From Streptomyces sp. NBC_01463 (GTDB taxonomy: Bacteria; Actinomycetota; Actinomycetes; Streptomycetales; Streptomycetaceae), in contig CP109468.1 in assembly GCA_036227345.1 (NCBI GenBank), positions 5,766,001 to 5,830,000 on the forward strand: a DNA stretch of 64,000 nt, given 5' to 3'. The translations under genes were made by a program, and so were the position numbers. Every line of letters begins with the position of its first letter. Position 1 is the first letter of the stretch. Below, piece by piece: positions 1-7,738 of this stretch. Under the pieces are notes generated by a model that worked only from the letters and a program-made list of their open reading frames with translations, did not search any database and had not been told where the DNA came from.

Positions 1-252
1 GGTTTCCCGGGGCTTCCGGAAATCCGGCGCGATCGGGGCCGGTTCCGGACACCGGCCGCAAGATCCACTCTCAACAGGGCTCTCACCTGTGGGAATTCAG
101 GAATGGGCCGCTCCGATTCCCTGGGTCGGGTGCTTTGGCAAGCCTTCGGCCGGACACGGTCTCGTGACTTGCAGGACACGCTCGCGCAACGGAAGCGTCT
201 TCAACTCTTGACACCCACCCCTCCCAGGCAGCAACCTTCCGACATCGACGCA
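1..252. other. Gene-free region upstream of cebE with a candidate promoter
   Basis: No convincing coding region is seen here; the open frames lack Streptomyces-like third-position GC bias or run antisense to cebE. A perfect TTGACA hexamer lies at 208-213, but no good -10 hexamer follows at 17-18 nt, so the cebE promoter is only tentatively placed here. The CebR palindrome starts 40 nt downstream of this hexamer, a position compatible with repression at or just after the transcription start. Confidence 0.5.
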
Positions 253-266
253 TGGGAGCGCTCCCA
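253..266. promoter_or_regulatory. CebR operator upstream of cebE
   Basis: Perfect 14-bp palindrome TGGGAGCGCTCCCA, identical to the copy before cebR (5635-5648) and one base from the copy before bglC (4025-4038). It matches the published CebR box of Streptomyces, from which the repressor is released by cello-oligosaccharides. It lies about 130 nt upstream of the cebE start, so it likely blocks transcription initiation of the whole ceb operon. Confidence 0.93.
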
Positions 267-395
267 CATCGCGTGAGGATTTCTCGTGCGAACGGCACTG
301 CCCGTGTCCTCCCCCCTTAACCAACCGGCACCCGCACTCACCAGCGCGTATGCCACGCAGTGAGCCAGTCCCACCCTGGAACAAGGAGTAGTGGA

Positions 396-1724
396 ATGCG
401 TATCACCCGCACCGTCGCCGGTCGGAGCCGCAGAGTCGCGGTTCTGGCCACCACGGGCCTGACAGCCACGGCCCTGTTGCTGACCGGCTGCAGCAGCGAC
501 TCGGACGAATCGGACAGCACGGGTGCCGATGCGAACGGGAAGATCACGCTCACCGTCGCCGACTTCGGGCAGTTCGGCTACAAGGAGGCCGGCCTCTTCG
601 CGAAGTACCACGAGCTGCACCCGAACATCACGGTCAAGGAGGACACCACCGCCGACGAGAAGGTCTACTACCCGAAGCTGCTCCAGCAGCTGAACTCGGG
701 CAGCGGCCTGGCGGACGTCCAAGGCCTCGAGGTCGGGCGCATCAAGGAGCTCGTCGACACGAAGGCGGACCAGTTCGCCGACCTGGGCAAGGTCATCGAC
801 GTCAACGAGTGGGTGTCCTGGAAGGAGAAGCAGGCCACCACGTCCGACGGCAAGGTGATCGGCGCGGGTACCGACATCGGTCCGATGTCCCTCTGCTACA
901 ACACCGAGCTCTTCAAGAAGGCCGGCCTGCCGACCGACCGCAAGGAGGTCGCGGCCAAGATCTCCGGCGGCTGGGAGGACTACCTCAAGCTCGGTGAGGA
1001 GTACAAGAAGAAGGCCCCCGCGGGCACGTTCTTCATGGACTCCGCCAGCGCCATGTACAACGCCGTCGTCAGCTCGAACGCGAAGCAGTACTACGACGAG
1101 AGCGGCAAGGCGATCTACAAGGACAGCCCCAGCGTCAAGCAGGGCTGGGACCTGGCGGCCGAGGCCGCCGACAAGAAGCTGACCCAGGGCCTCGCCCAGT
1201 TCAACGACCCGTGGAAGGCGGCCCTGCGCAAGGGCACCGTCGCCACCGTGGCCTGCCCCGCCTGGATGGCCGGCCAGATCTCGGTCAACGCCGGTGACGG
1301 CAACAAGGGCAAGTGGGACATCACCACCGCTCCCGGCGCGACCGCCGCCAACTGGGGTGGCTCCTTCCTCGGTGTTCCCAAGTCCGGCAAGAACGTCGAC
1401 GAGGCCTCCAAGCTCGTCAAGTGGCTGACCGCCCCCGAGCAGCAGGCCGCCGTCTTCAAGGCGATCGGCAGCTTCCCGTCCAACAAGGGCGCCTACGAGC
1501 TGCCCGACGTGAAGAACGCCAAGCTCCCGTACTTCAACGACGCACCGATCGGCCAGATCTACGCCGACGAGGCCAAGTCCATCCCCGAGACGGTGCTCGG
1601 CCCGAAGGACGGCATCATCAAGGACACCATCTCCACCCAGATCAACAACATGGAGCAGCGCGGCACCAGCCCCGACGACGCGTGGAAGGCAGCGACCAAC
1701 GCGATCGACAAGGCGATCGGCTGA
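396..1724 (+). CDS. cebE: Cellobiose/cellotriose ABC transporter substrate-binding lipoprotein
   Basis: 442-residue extracellular solute-binding protein (family 1 type). The N-terminus carries basic residues, a hydrophobic stretch and a lipobox LLTGC with the lipidated cysteine at residue 32, so it is anchored outside the membrane. The ATG at 396 is chosen over an in-frame GTG at 360 because AAGGAG stands at 383-388. Downstream are two permease genes, a family 1 beta-glucosidase and a LacI repressor with three CebR boxes, which identifies the binding protein as CebE, the high-affinity receptor for cellobiose and cellotriose. The ATPase is not encoded here; as in other Streptomyces sugar importers it is presumably the shared MsiK encoded elsewhere. 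Specificity is inferred from context. Confidence 0.93.
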   Translation: MRITRTVAGRSRRVAVLATTGLTATALLLTGCSSDSDESDSTGADANGKITLTVADFGQFGYKEAGLFAKYHELHPNITVKEDTTADEKVYYPKLLQQLNSGSGLADVQGLEVGRIKELVDTKADQFADLGKVIDVNEWVSWKEKQATTSDGKVIGAGTDIGPMSLCYNTELFKKAGLPTDRKEVAAKISGGWEDYLKLGEEYKKKAPAGTFFMDSASAMYNAVVSSNAKQYYDESGKAIYKDSPSVKQGWDLAAEAADKKLTQGLAQFNDPWKAALRKGTVATVACPAWMAGQISVNAGDGNKGKWDITTAPGATAANWGGSFLGVPKSGKNVDEASKLVKWLTAPEQQAAVFKAIGSFPSNKGAYELPDVKNAKLPYFNDAPIGQIYADEAKSIPETVLGPKDGIIKDTISTQINNMEQRGTSPDDAWKAATNAIDKAIG

Positions 1725-1735
1725 CGGTTGCAGCA

Positions 1736-1759
1736 GCGGGCGGCCCCCGGGCCGCCCGC
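1736..1759 (+). terminator. GC-rich hairpin just after cebE
   Basis: Inverted repeat with arms GCGGGCGGCC (1736-1745) and GGCCGCCCGC (1750-1759) and a 4-nt loop, starting 11 nt after the cebE stop codon. No T-run follows. Together with the larger hairpin at 1831-1913 it may protect the 3' end of cebE mRNA or partly terminate transcription, giving more binding protein than permease. Confidence 0.6.
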
Positions 1760-1830
1760 ACCTGCGTTTCCCCGCCCCGTCGGGGCACGGGGCGCCGGCC
1801 GCACGGCCCGTTCCCGTGCCGGACCTCCAC

Positions 1831-1913
1831 GGGGCGTCGGCCGGAACCGCATGCGGCGGACTTCCCCGGCCGCCCCGCGGAAGTCCGCCGCAAGCGGTTC
1901 CGGCCGACGCCCC
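1831..1913. repeat. Long near-perfect inverted repeat between cebE and cebF
   Basis: Two 35-nt arms (1831-1865 and 1879-1913) are complementary except at one position and flank a 13-nt loop. The transcript would form a very stable stem inside the 249-nt cebE-cebF gap. A role in segmental mRNA stability or attenuation is known for binding-protein/permease gaps in other sugar transporters such as malE-malF; that it applies here is an inference. Confidence 0.85.
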
Positions 1914-1973
1914 GGCCCCACCAGCCCAGCCCCGTACCCGGGTAACCAGCAATCCAGGGAAGGACTCCCGCCC

Positions 1974-2975
1974 GTGGCCACCTCGACTCCCACCCGGGAT
2001 GCATACGCCCCGCCGCCCCGCGGCTCCCAGCAGAAGAAACCGGTGAACGCCCGTCGGCAGACCTGGCGGAGCCGGCTCTGGCGCTTCGACGACAAGGCGT
2101 CGCCGTACGCCTACATCGCCCCGTTCTTCCTCGTCTTCGGCGCCTTCGGGCTCTATCCGCTGATCTACACCGGCTGGATCGCCCTGCACCGGGTGGAGAT
2201 GACCGGCCTGGACCAGATGGAGTGGGTCGGCTGGGGCAACTTCGACCGGATCCTGCACGACTCGGAGTTCTGGACGGCCGTCAGCAACACCTTCCTGATC
2301 GGTGTCATGTCGACGGTCCCGCAGCTGCTCGTCGCCCTGGGCCTGGCCCATCTGCTGAACTACAAGCTCCGCGCCAGCACCTTCTGGCGGACGGTCATCC
2401 TCACCCCGTACGCCACCTCGGTGGCCTCCGCCGCGCTCGTCTTCGCCCTGGTCTTCCGGGCCGACGGCGGTCTGCTGAACTGGGCCCTGCAGTTCGTCGG
2501 CCTCGGCGACACCAACTGGGTCAACGGGCACTGGACGTCCAAGATAGCCATCTCCGTCATCGTGATCTGGCGCTGGACCGGCTACAACACCCTGATCTAC
2601 CTGGCCGCGATGCAGGCCGTGCCGACCGATCTGTACGAGGCCGCCTCGCTCGACGGCGCCTCGCGCTGGCAGCAGTTCCGCAAGGTGACCATCCCCTCGC
2701 TGCGCCCCACGATCCTGTTCACGATCGTCATCTCGACCATCGGCTCCATGCAGCTGTTCGGTGAACCGCTCCTGCTGGAGGGCGGCACGCTCGGCGCGAC
2801 CGGCGGAAACGAGAATCAGTACGAGACGCTCAGCGTCTACCTCTACAACTACGGCTGGAACCTGGGGCACCTCGGTCCGGCCGCCGCAGTGGCCTGGGCG
2901 ATGCTCGCCCTCCTGCTGATCATCGCCGCGGCCAACTGGCTCATCGGCCGCTTCGTACGCAAATCCGCGGTCTGA
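1974..2975 (+). CDS. cebF: Cellobiose ABC transporter permease, first subunit
   Basis: 333-residue inner-membrane permease of the MalF type with about six transmembrane segments. The cytoplasmic EAA loop is recognisable in YEAASLDGASRWQQFRKVTIP, the contact site for the ATPase. The GTG at 1974 is preferred because GGAAGGA lies 9 nt upstream. An in-frame extension back to 1728 would run through the large hairpin and has no matching family sequence, so it was rejected. The gene follows cebE and precedes cebG by 15 nt, forming the heterodimeric channel for cellobiose and cellotriose uptake. Confidence 0.9.
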   Translation: MATSTPTRDAYAPPPRGSQQKKPVNARRQTWRSRLWRFDDKASPYAYIAPFFLVFGAFGLYPLIYTGWIALHRVEMTGLDQMEWVGWGNFDRILHDSEFWTAVSNTFLIGVMSTVPQLLVALGLAHLLNYKLRASTFWRTVILTPYATSVASAALVFALVFRADGGLLNWALQFVGLGDTNWVNGHWTSKIAISVIVIWRWTGYNTLIYLAAMQAVPTDLYEAASLDGASRWQQFRKVTIPSLRPTILFTIVISTIGSMQLFGEPLLLEGGTLGATGGNENQYETLSVYLYNYGWNLGHLGPAAAVAWAMLALLLIIAAANWLIGRFVRKSAV

Positions 2976-2990
2976 CCAGGAGCGATATCC

Positions 2991-3914
2991 ATGACCATCA
3001 CCAGCCCCACCAAAGCTCCGGAGCTCGGCCTGCCCGCACGCTCCTCCGCACACCGCGCGCCCAGGCGCGCGAGCCGCTTCAAGCCCGGCGCGGGCAAGCA
3101 GCTGCAGGGCGGACCGTTCGCCTACATCGCGCTGGCCGTCGTCGGCATCGGCTCGCTGCTGCCGCTGTACTGGACCCTGGTGGCCGCGTCCCACACCCAG
3201 GACGAGGTCCTGGCCTCCACCCCGCCGTTCCTGCCGGGCGGGCACCTGATGCACAACCTCGACGCCGCCTGGAACCAGGCCCATCTGGGCAAGGCGATCG
3301 TCAACAGCGTCATCGTCTCCTCCTGCATCACGGCGGCCACGCTCTTCTTCTGCACCCTGGCCGGCTACGCCTTCGCCAAGATGCGGTTCCGCGGCCGCGG
3401 CGCGCTGATGACCGGGGTCATCGCGACCCTGACCATCCCGCCGCAGCTCAGCGTCGTCCCGCTGTTCATGATGATGGCCGACCTCGGCTGGGGCGGGAAC
3501 CTGGAGTCGGTGATCTTCCCGACCCTGGTGAGCGCGTTCGGTGTGTTCTTCATGCGGCAGTACCTCAGCGAGGCGCTTCCGTACGAGCTCATCGAGGCCG
3601 CCAAGATCGACGGCGCGAACAACTTCCGCGTCGTGCTGAGCATCGTGCTCCCGGTGGCCCGTCCCGCGATGATGGTGCTCGGCATGCTCACCTTCGTGCA
3701 GGCGTGGAACGACTTCTTCTGGCCCTACCTCGCACTGAACCAGCAGAACCCCACGCTCCAGGTGGCCCTCGGCCAGCTGAGCGCCTCCTACACCCCCGAC
3801 CAGAGCATCGTGATGGCAGGCGCGCTGATCAGCACGCTGCCGTTGCTCGTGGTGTTCGTGATCTTCGGCAAGAGGATCGTCGGCGGGATCATGTCCGGCG
3901 CCGTCAAGGGCTGA
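2991..3914 (+). CDS. cebG: Cellobiose ABC transporter permease, second subunit
   Basis: 307-residue MalG-type permease with about six transmembrane segments and the EAA loop motif IEAAKIDGANNFRVVLSIVLP. The start ATG has AGGAG a few nt upstream and lies 15 nt after the cebF stop, so the two genes are co-transcribed. It pairs with CebF to form the channel for cello-oligosaccharides. A 13-bp hairpin and a CebR box separate it from bglC, so bglC can be expressed both by read-through and under its own control. Confidence 0.92.
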   Translation: MTITSPTKAPELGLPARSSAHRAPRRASRFKPGAGKQLQGGPFAYIALAVVGIGSLLPLYWTLVAASHTQDEVLASTPPFLPGGHLMHNLDAAWNQAHLGKAIVNSVIVSSCITAATLFFCTLAGYAFAKMRFRGRGALMTGVIATLTIPPQLSVVPLFMMMADLGWGGNLESVIFPTLVSAFGVFFMRQYLSEALPYELIEAAKIDGANNFRVVLSIVLPVARPAMMVLGMLTFVQAWNDFFWPYLALNQQNPTLQVALGQLSASYTPDQSIVMAGALISTLPLLVVFVIFGKRIVGGIMSGAVKG

Positions 3915-3944
3915 CGTCTCGTCAGTCATTGCTTCCCGGAACGC

Positions 3945-3980
3945 CCCGTACGGCCCGTACCTGACCGCGGGCCGTACGGG
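3945..3980. terminator. Hairpin between cebG and bglC
   Basis: Perfect inverted repeat, arms CCCGTACGGCCCG (3945-3957) and CGGGCCGTACGGG (3968-3980), loop 10 nt. There is no T-run. It sits between the transporter genes and bglC and may act as a partial terminator or an mRNA stabiliser at the end of the cebEFG segment. Confidence 0.65.
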
Positions 3981-4024
3981 CTCCGGAGCCCCATCCTCTT
4001 CGCCCGCCCCTGTCCGTCCACTCC

Positions 4025-4038
4025 TGGGAGCGCTCCCG
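4025..4038. promoter_or_regulatory. CebR operator overlapping the bglC ribosome-binding site
   Basis: TGGGAGCGCTCCCG, one base away from the perfect palindrome. It ends one base before the bglC ATG (4040). The only plausible Shine-Dalgarno sequence, GGGAG at 4026-4030, is part of the left half-site. CebR bound here would act as a roadblock to read-through from cebG. Confidence 0.9.
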
Positions 4039-4039
4039 C

Positions 4040-5500
4040 ATGACTGCTGTACGACCTGACATCGCCCCGAAGCAGGCGCCCGAGGCAACGAGATTTCCGA
4101 CGGGCTTCGTCTGGGGGGCGGCCACCGCCGCCTACCAGGTCGAAGGCGCCGCTGCCGAGGACGGCCGCACCCCCTCCATCTGGGACACCTTCAGCCACAC
4201 CCCCGGCAAGGTCCACAACGGCGACACCGGAGACATCGCCGCCGACCACTACCACCGCTTCCGCGACGACGTGGCGCTGATGAAGCAGCTGGGGCTGAAG
4301 GCGTACCGCTTCTCCATCTCCTGGTCCCGGGTGCAGCCCACCGGCCGCGGCCCCGCCGTCGAACGCGGCCTGGACTTCTACCGCAAGCTCGTCGACGAGC
4401 TGCTCGAAGCCGGCATCGCCCCCGTCGCCACCCTCTACCACTGGGACCTGCCCCAGGAGCTGGAGGACGCCGGCGGCTGGCCGCAGCGGGTGACCGCCGA
4501 GCGGTTCGCCGACTACGCCGCGATCATGGCCGGTGCGCTGGGCGACCGGGTCGCGACCTGGACCACCTTCAACGAGCCGTGGTGCTCGGCCTTCCTCGGC
4601 TACGGCTCCGGCGTGCACGCCCCCGGCCGCACCGAGCCCGCATCCGCGCTGCGCGCGGCCCATCACCTCAACCTCGCCCACGGCCGGGCGATCGAGGTTC
4701 TGCGCGGTCAACTCCCCGCTGCCGCGCAGACCTCGGTCACCCTCAACCTCCACCAGGTCCGCCCGCTGACCGCGAGCGCGGCCGACGCGGACGCCGCCCG
4801 CCGGATCGACGCGGTCGGCAACCGGATCTTCACCGGTCCGATGCTCAAGGGCGCCTACCCCGAGGACCTGCTCGCCGACACCGCGCACCTGGTGGACTGG
4901 TCGACGCTGGTCCAGGACGGCGACCTGGCCGCCATCTCGCGCCCCGTCGACGTGCTGGGCGTCAACTACTACACGCCGACGCTCGTCTCCACCCCCGCGG
5001 AGGGTGCGGGCAGCACCCGCAACGACGGCCACGGCGCCAGCGACTACTCCCCGTGGCCCGGCTCCGAGCACGTCGCCTTCCATCTCGCCGAGGGGAAGGA
5101 GCGCACCGCGATGAACTGGGCGATCGACCCCGACGGGCTCTACAACCTGCTGCTGGACGTCACCCGCGAGCACCCCGGCGTGCCGCTGATGGTCACCGAG
5201 AACGGCGCCGCCTTCGACGACTACGTCTCGCCCGAGGGGCGGGTGGAGGACCCCGAGCGGATCGCCTATCTGCACGGCCACCTCGACGCCGTGCAGCGCG
5301 CGGTGGCCGACGGCGCGGACGTCCGCGGCTACTTCCTGTGGTCGCTGATGGACAACTTCGAGTGGGCGTACGGCTATTCGAAGCGCTTCGGCACGGTGTA
5401 CGTCGACTACGCCTCGCAGCGCCGCATCCCCAAGGCGAGCGCCCACTGGTACGCCGACGTGATCCGCCGCCACGCCCTGCCGCCGGCCGGCCTGTCCTGA
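4040..5500 (+). CDS. bglC: Intracellular family 1 beta-glucosidase (cellobiase)
   Basis: 486-residue glycoside hydrolase family 1 enzyme with no signal peptide, so it hydrolyses imported cellobiose and cellotriose to glucose in the cytoplasm. The family motifs are intact: TFNEPW with the acid/base Glu179 and VTENGAAF with the nucleophile Glu387. The N-terminal signature [18 protein letters not shown] is also present. It is the last gene of the ceb operon and has its own CebR box across its ribosome-binding site. By consuming the inducer it should help switch the operon off again. Strong terminator follows at 5537. Confidence 0.95.
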   Translation: MTAVRPDIAPKQAPEATRFPTGFVWGAATAAYQVEGAAAEDGRTPSIWDTFSHTPGKVHNGDTGDIAADHYHRFRDDVALMKQLGLKAYRFSISWSRVQPTGRGPAVERGLDFYRKLVDELLEAGIAPVATLYHWDLPQELEDAGGWPQRVTAERFADYAAIMAGALGDRVATWTTFNEPWCSAFLGYGSGVHAPGRTEPASALRAAHHLNLAHGRAIEVLRGQLPAAAQTSVTLNLHQVRPLTASAADADAARRIDAVGNRIFTGPMLKGAYPEDLLADTAHLVDWSTLVQDGDLAAISRPVDVLGVNYYTPTLVSTPAEGAGSTRNDGHGASDYSPWPGSEHVAFHLAEGKERTAMNWAIDPDGLYNLLLDVTREHPGVPLMVTENGAAFDDYVSPEGRVEDPERIAYLHGHLDAVQRAVADGADVRGYFLWSLMDNFEWAYGYSKRFGTVYVDYASQRRIPKASAHWYADVIRRHALPPAGLS

Positions 5501-5536
5501 CCCCGCGCCACGCTCCCGCCTGACCGCGCACCACCC

Positions 5537-5565
5537 CTGAGACCCGGCCCCGTGCCGGGTCTCAG
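5537..5565 (+). terminator. Terminator after bglC
   Basis: Perfect 12-bp stem CTGAGACCCGGC / GCCGGGTCTCAG with a 5-nt loop, 36 nt after the bglC stop. It closes the cebEFG-bglC operon before the separate cebR promoter. Confidence 0.85.
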
Positions 5566-5634
5566 TCGTGTTCGCGGCGGTATGTGCCGCCCGGGCCCCC
5601 GGCCTGCGGGGCCCGCGTCACCACGCGCGTAGAG

Positions 5635-5648
5635 TGGGAGCGCTCCCA
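5635..5648. promoter_or_regulatory. CebR operator upstream of cebR
   Basis: Perfect TGGGAGCGCTCCCA palindrome about 110 nt before the cebR start, identical to the cebE operator. It indicates negative autoregulation of the repressor. Confidence 0.9.
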
Positions 5649-5759
5649 TGGTTTCGGCCGGGGACGGTCGGCCGGTCCCGTCGAGTGTCAAGGGATCCCA
5701 CACCAGGACTTGGTTTGGTTATCCGACTGTGAGAAATTGACCGCGAACGGGAGGCAGCC

Positions 5760-6791
5760 ATGACGGCAGCGCGAGTACGGAGCGGGGGCCGGCCCACGCT
5801 CGAAGAGGTCGCGGCGCGGGCGGGGGTGGGGCGCGGCACGGCCTCGCGGGTCATCAACGGCTCACCACGGGTCAGCGCACACACCAGGGAGGCGGTGGAG
5901 GCGGCCGTCGCCGAACTGGGCTACGTGCCCAACCGCGCGGCCCGGGCGCTGGCGGGGAACCGCACGGACGCCATCGCACTCGTCGTACCCGAGTCGGAGA
6001 GCCGCTTCTTCACGGAGCCCTACTTCTCCGACATCGTCCGAGGGGTGGGCGCCGCACTGGCCGACACCGAGATGCAGTTGCTGCTCACCCTCGTCGGCAG
6101 CGACCGTGAACGGCGCAGGCTGGCGCAGTACCTGACCGCGCACCGCGTGGACGGTGTGCTGCTGGTCTCCGTGCACGCCGACGACCCGCTGCCCGATCTG
6201 CTGGAACAGCTCGGCATGCCCGCCGTCATGAACGGCCGCCGGTCCGCCACCGAGCCGCTGCCCTCGGTCGACTCGGACAACTTCGAGGGCGCCCGCGGAG
6301 CCGTAGAGCACCTCGTCTCCCGGGGCCGCCGCTCCATCGCCACCATCACCGGCCGGCTGGACGTCTACGCCGCCCAGCGGCGCCTGGACGGCTACCGCAA
6401 GGCCCTCGCCGACGCAGGCCACGAACCGGACGAGCGGCTGATCGCCCCCGCGGACTTCTCCGAGGACGGCGGCGTCCGTGCCATGCGCGAGCTGCTCGAC
6501 CGCCGCCCCGACGTGGACGCGGTCTTCGCCGCCTCCGACCTCATGGCCGCCGGCGCCCGCCAGGTGCTGCGCGAGGCCGGCCGCCGCATCCCGGACGACG
6601 TGGCCCTGATCGGCTTCGACGACTCGGCCGTGGCCCGGCACATGGACCCGGCACTGACGAGCGTGCGCCAGCCGATCGAGGAGATGGGCCGCACGATGAC
6701 CCGGGTGCTCCTGGCGGAGATCGCCGGCGAGAACAAGGAGCGCCCGCAGATCGTGCTGCCGACGGAACTGGTGGTGCGGGACTCCTCCTGA
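5760..6791 (+). CDS. cebR: LacI-family repressor of cellobiose utilisation
   Basis: 343-residue LacI/GalR regulator. The N-terminal helix-turn-helix and hinge helix cover about residues 11-62 (LEEVAARAGVGRGTASRVIN, then NRAARAL). The rest is the periplasmic-binding-protein-like sensor domain that would bind cellobiose. The ATG follows GGGAGG with good spacing. Gene position after bglC and the three identical palindromes at 253, 4025 and 5635 identify it as CebR. Cello-oligosaccharides relieve repression in characterised Streptomyces. It is transcribed separately from bglC, with a terminator on both sides. Confidence 0.93.
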   Translation: MTAARVRSGGRPTLEEVAARAGVGRGTASRVINGSPRVSAHTREAVEAAVAELGYVPNRAARALAGNRTDAIALVVPESESRFFTEPYFSDIVRGVGAALADTEMQLLLTLVGSDRERRRLAQYLTAHRVDGVLLVSVHADDPLPDLLEQLGMPAVMNGRRSATEPLPSVDSDNFEGARGAVEHLVSRGRRSIATITGRLDVYAAQRRLDGYRKALADAGHEPDERLIAPADFSEDGGVRAMRELLDRRPDVDAVFAASDLMAAGARQVLREAGRRIPDDVALIGFDDSAVARHMDPALTSVRQPIEEMGRTMTRVLLAEIAGENKERPQIVLPTELVVRDSS

Positions 6792-6810
6792 GTCCGGGCG
6801 GACCCCGGCG

Positions 6811-6837
6811 CCGGCCCCGTCCGGCCGCCGGGGCCGG
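6811..6837 (+). terminator. Hairpin after cebR
   Basis: 9-bp stem CCGGCCCCG / CGGGGCCGG with a 9-nt loop, 20 nt after the cebR stop codon. It is probably a first terminator ahead of the stronger shared one at 6879-6922. Confidence 0.55.
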
Positions 6838-6878
6838 ACGGTCCGCCGCCCCGCCGGGACGTGCGAGGGCTCCGGGAC

Positions 6879-6922
6879 ATGAAGAAGGGCCGACCCGCTT
6901 TCGCGGATCGGCCCTTCTTCAT
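6879..6922. terminator. Shared terminator between cebR and tRNA-His
   Basis: 20-nt arms (6879-6898 and 6903-6922) with a single non-Watson-Crick position and a TTTC loop. Read on the minus strand it lies 4 nt after the 3' end of the tRNA and ends in the AT-rich GAAGAAG/CTTCTTC tract. Read on the plus strand it follows cebR. It probably serves both converging transcripts. Confidence 0.85.
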
Positions 6923-6926
6923 CAAG

Positions 6927-7000
6927 GGTGAGTAACGGGACTCGAACCCGCGACATCCTGGACCACAACCAGGTGCTCTACCGTCTGAGCTATACCCACC
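6927..7000 (-). tRNA. tRNA-His (GTG anticodon)
   Basis: The minus strand folds as a tRNA: acceptor GTGGGTA/TACTCAC, D-arm AGCTCAG, anticodon stem CCTGG...CCAGG around the loop TTGTGGT with anticodon GTG, and T-arm GCGGGTTCGAGTCCCGT. An extra G at the 5' end (position 7000) faces the C at the discriminator position, the histidine identity pair. The CCA tail is not encoded. Both stems are fully paired apart from one G-T in the acceptor. The gene is followed by the shared terminator. Confidence 0.95.
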
Positions 7001-7125
7001 ATGTCCGGGCGTTTCCGACCGGCCGAGAAAAAGTGTACAGGGTCCGGGAGGGTGCTCGCGCCCTCATTGTTCTGCCGCCGGTCCCGGCCCCCGAAAGGGC
7101 CGTGACCAGCGGCTTTCGCGAGGAG

Positions 7126-7728
7126 CTAGGCCGAGGGCCGCGACAGGCGCGCGGCGATCGACTTGGCGCGCTCGGAGTCCGGGCCCGGCTGCGGGACGAA
7201 GACCGCCTCCCGGTAGTACCGCATCTCCGTGATGGAGTCGCGGATGTCGGCGAGCGCCCGGTGGTTGCCGTTCTTCTCCGGGCTGTTGAAGTACGCCCGC
7301 GGGTACCAGCGGCGGGCCAGCTCCTTGACCGAGGAGACGTCGACGATCCGGTAGTGGAGGTAGCCCTCCAGCGACGGCATGTCCCGCGCCAGGAAACCGC
7401 GGTCGGTGCCGACCGTGTTCCCGCAGAGCGGGGCCTTGCCGGGCTCCTTCACGTGCTCGCGGATGTAGGCCAGCACCTTCTCCTCGGCGTCGGCCAGGGT
7501 GGTACCCCCGGCCAGCTCGTCGAGCAGGCCCGAGGTGGTGTGCATCTGCCGCACCACCTCGGGCATGGTCTCCAGCGCCGCGTCCGGCGGGCGGATCACG
7601 ATGTCCACCCCTTCGCCGAGCACGTTCAACTCCGAGTCGGTGACCAGTGCGGCCACCTCGATGAGTGCGTCTTCCGTCAACGAGAGCCCGGTCATCTCGC
7701 AGTCGATCCACACCATGCGGTCGTTCAT
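7126..7728 (-). CDS. orn: Oligoribonuclease
   Basis: 200-residue DEDDh-family 3'-5' exoribonuclease that degrades RNA fragments of two to five nucleotides, including the linear product of c-di-GMP breakdown. Motifs seen are WIDCEMTG (Asp9, Glu11), DRGFLARD and NHRALADI with the catalytic histidine and aspartate. The start MNDRMVWID is chosen over an upstream in-frame MGR because it matches the family N-terminus. It starts 10 nt after the adpA stop on the same strand, the arrangement known from Streptomyces (adpA-ornA), where loss of ornA slows growth and impairs aerial mycelium. Confidence 0.95.
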   Translation of the reverse strand: MNDRMVWIDCEMTGLSLTEDALIEVAALVTDSELNVLGEGVDIVIRPPDAALETMPEVVRQMHTTSGLLDELAGGTTLADAEEKVLAYIREHVKEPGKAPLCGNTVGTDRGFLARDMPSLEGYLHYRIVDVSSVKELARRWYPRAYFNSPEKNGNHRALADIRDSITEMRYYREAVFVPQPGPDSERAKSIAARLSRPSA

Positions 7729-7738
7729 GCGCCCCACC

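Noticed and set aside
1728..1973. In-frame extension of cebF upstream to 1728
   Set aside because: It would translate the 35-nt inverted repeat and lacks a ribosome-binding site; GTG at 1974 has a good one.
201..4088. Very long open frame on the minus strand across cebE-cebG, and similar ones elsewhere (for example 14236-15735, 45859-48630, 57115-59406)
   Set aside because: They are antisense to genes with clear family motifs. In DNA this rich in GC, the antisense frame often lacks stop codons.
6927..7000. tRNA-His as an attachment site for an integrated element
   Set aside because: No integrase gene or second copy of the tRNA 3' end was seen nearby, and both flanks are conserved core genes.
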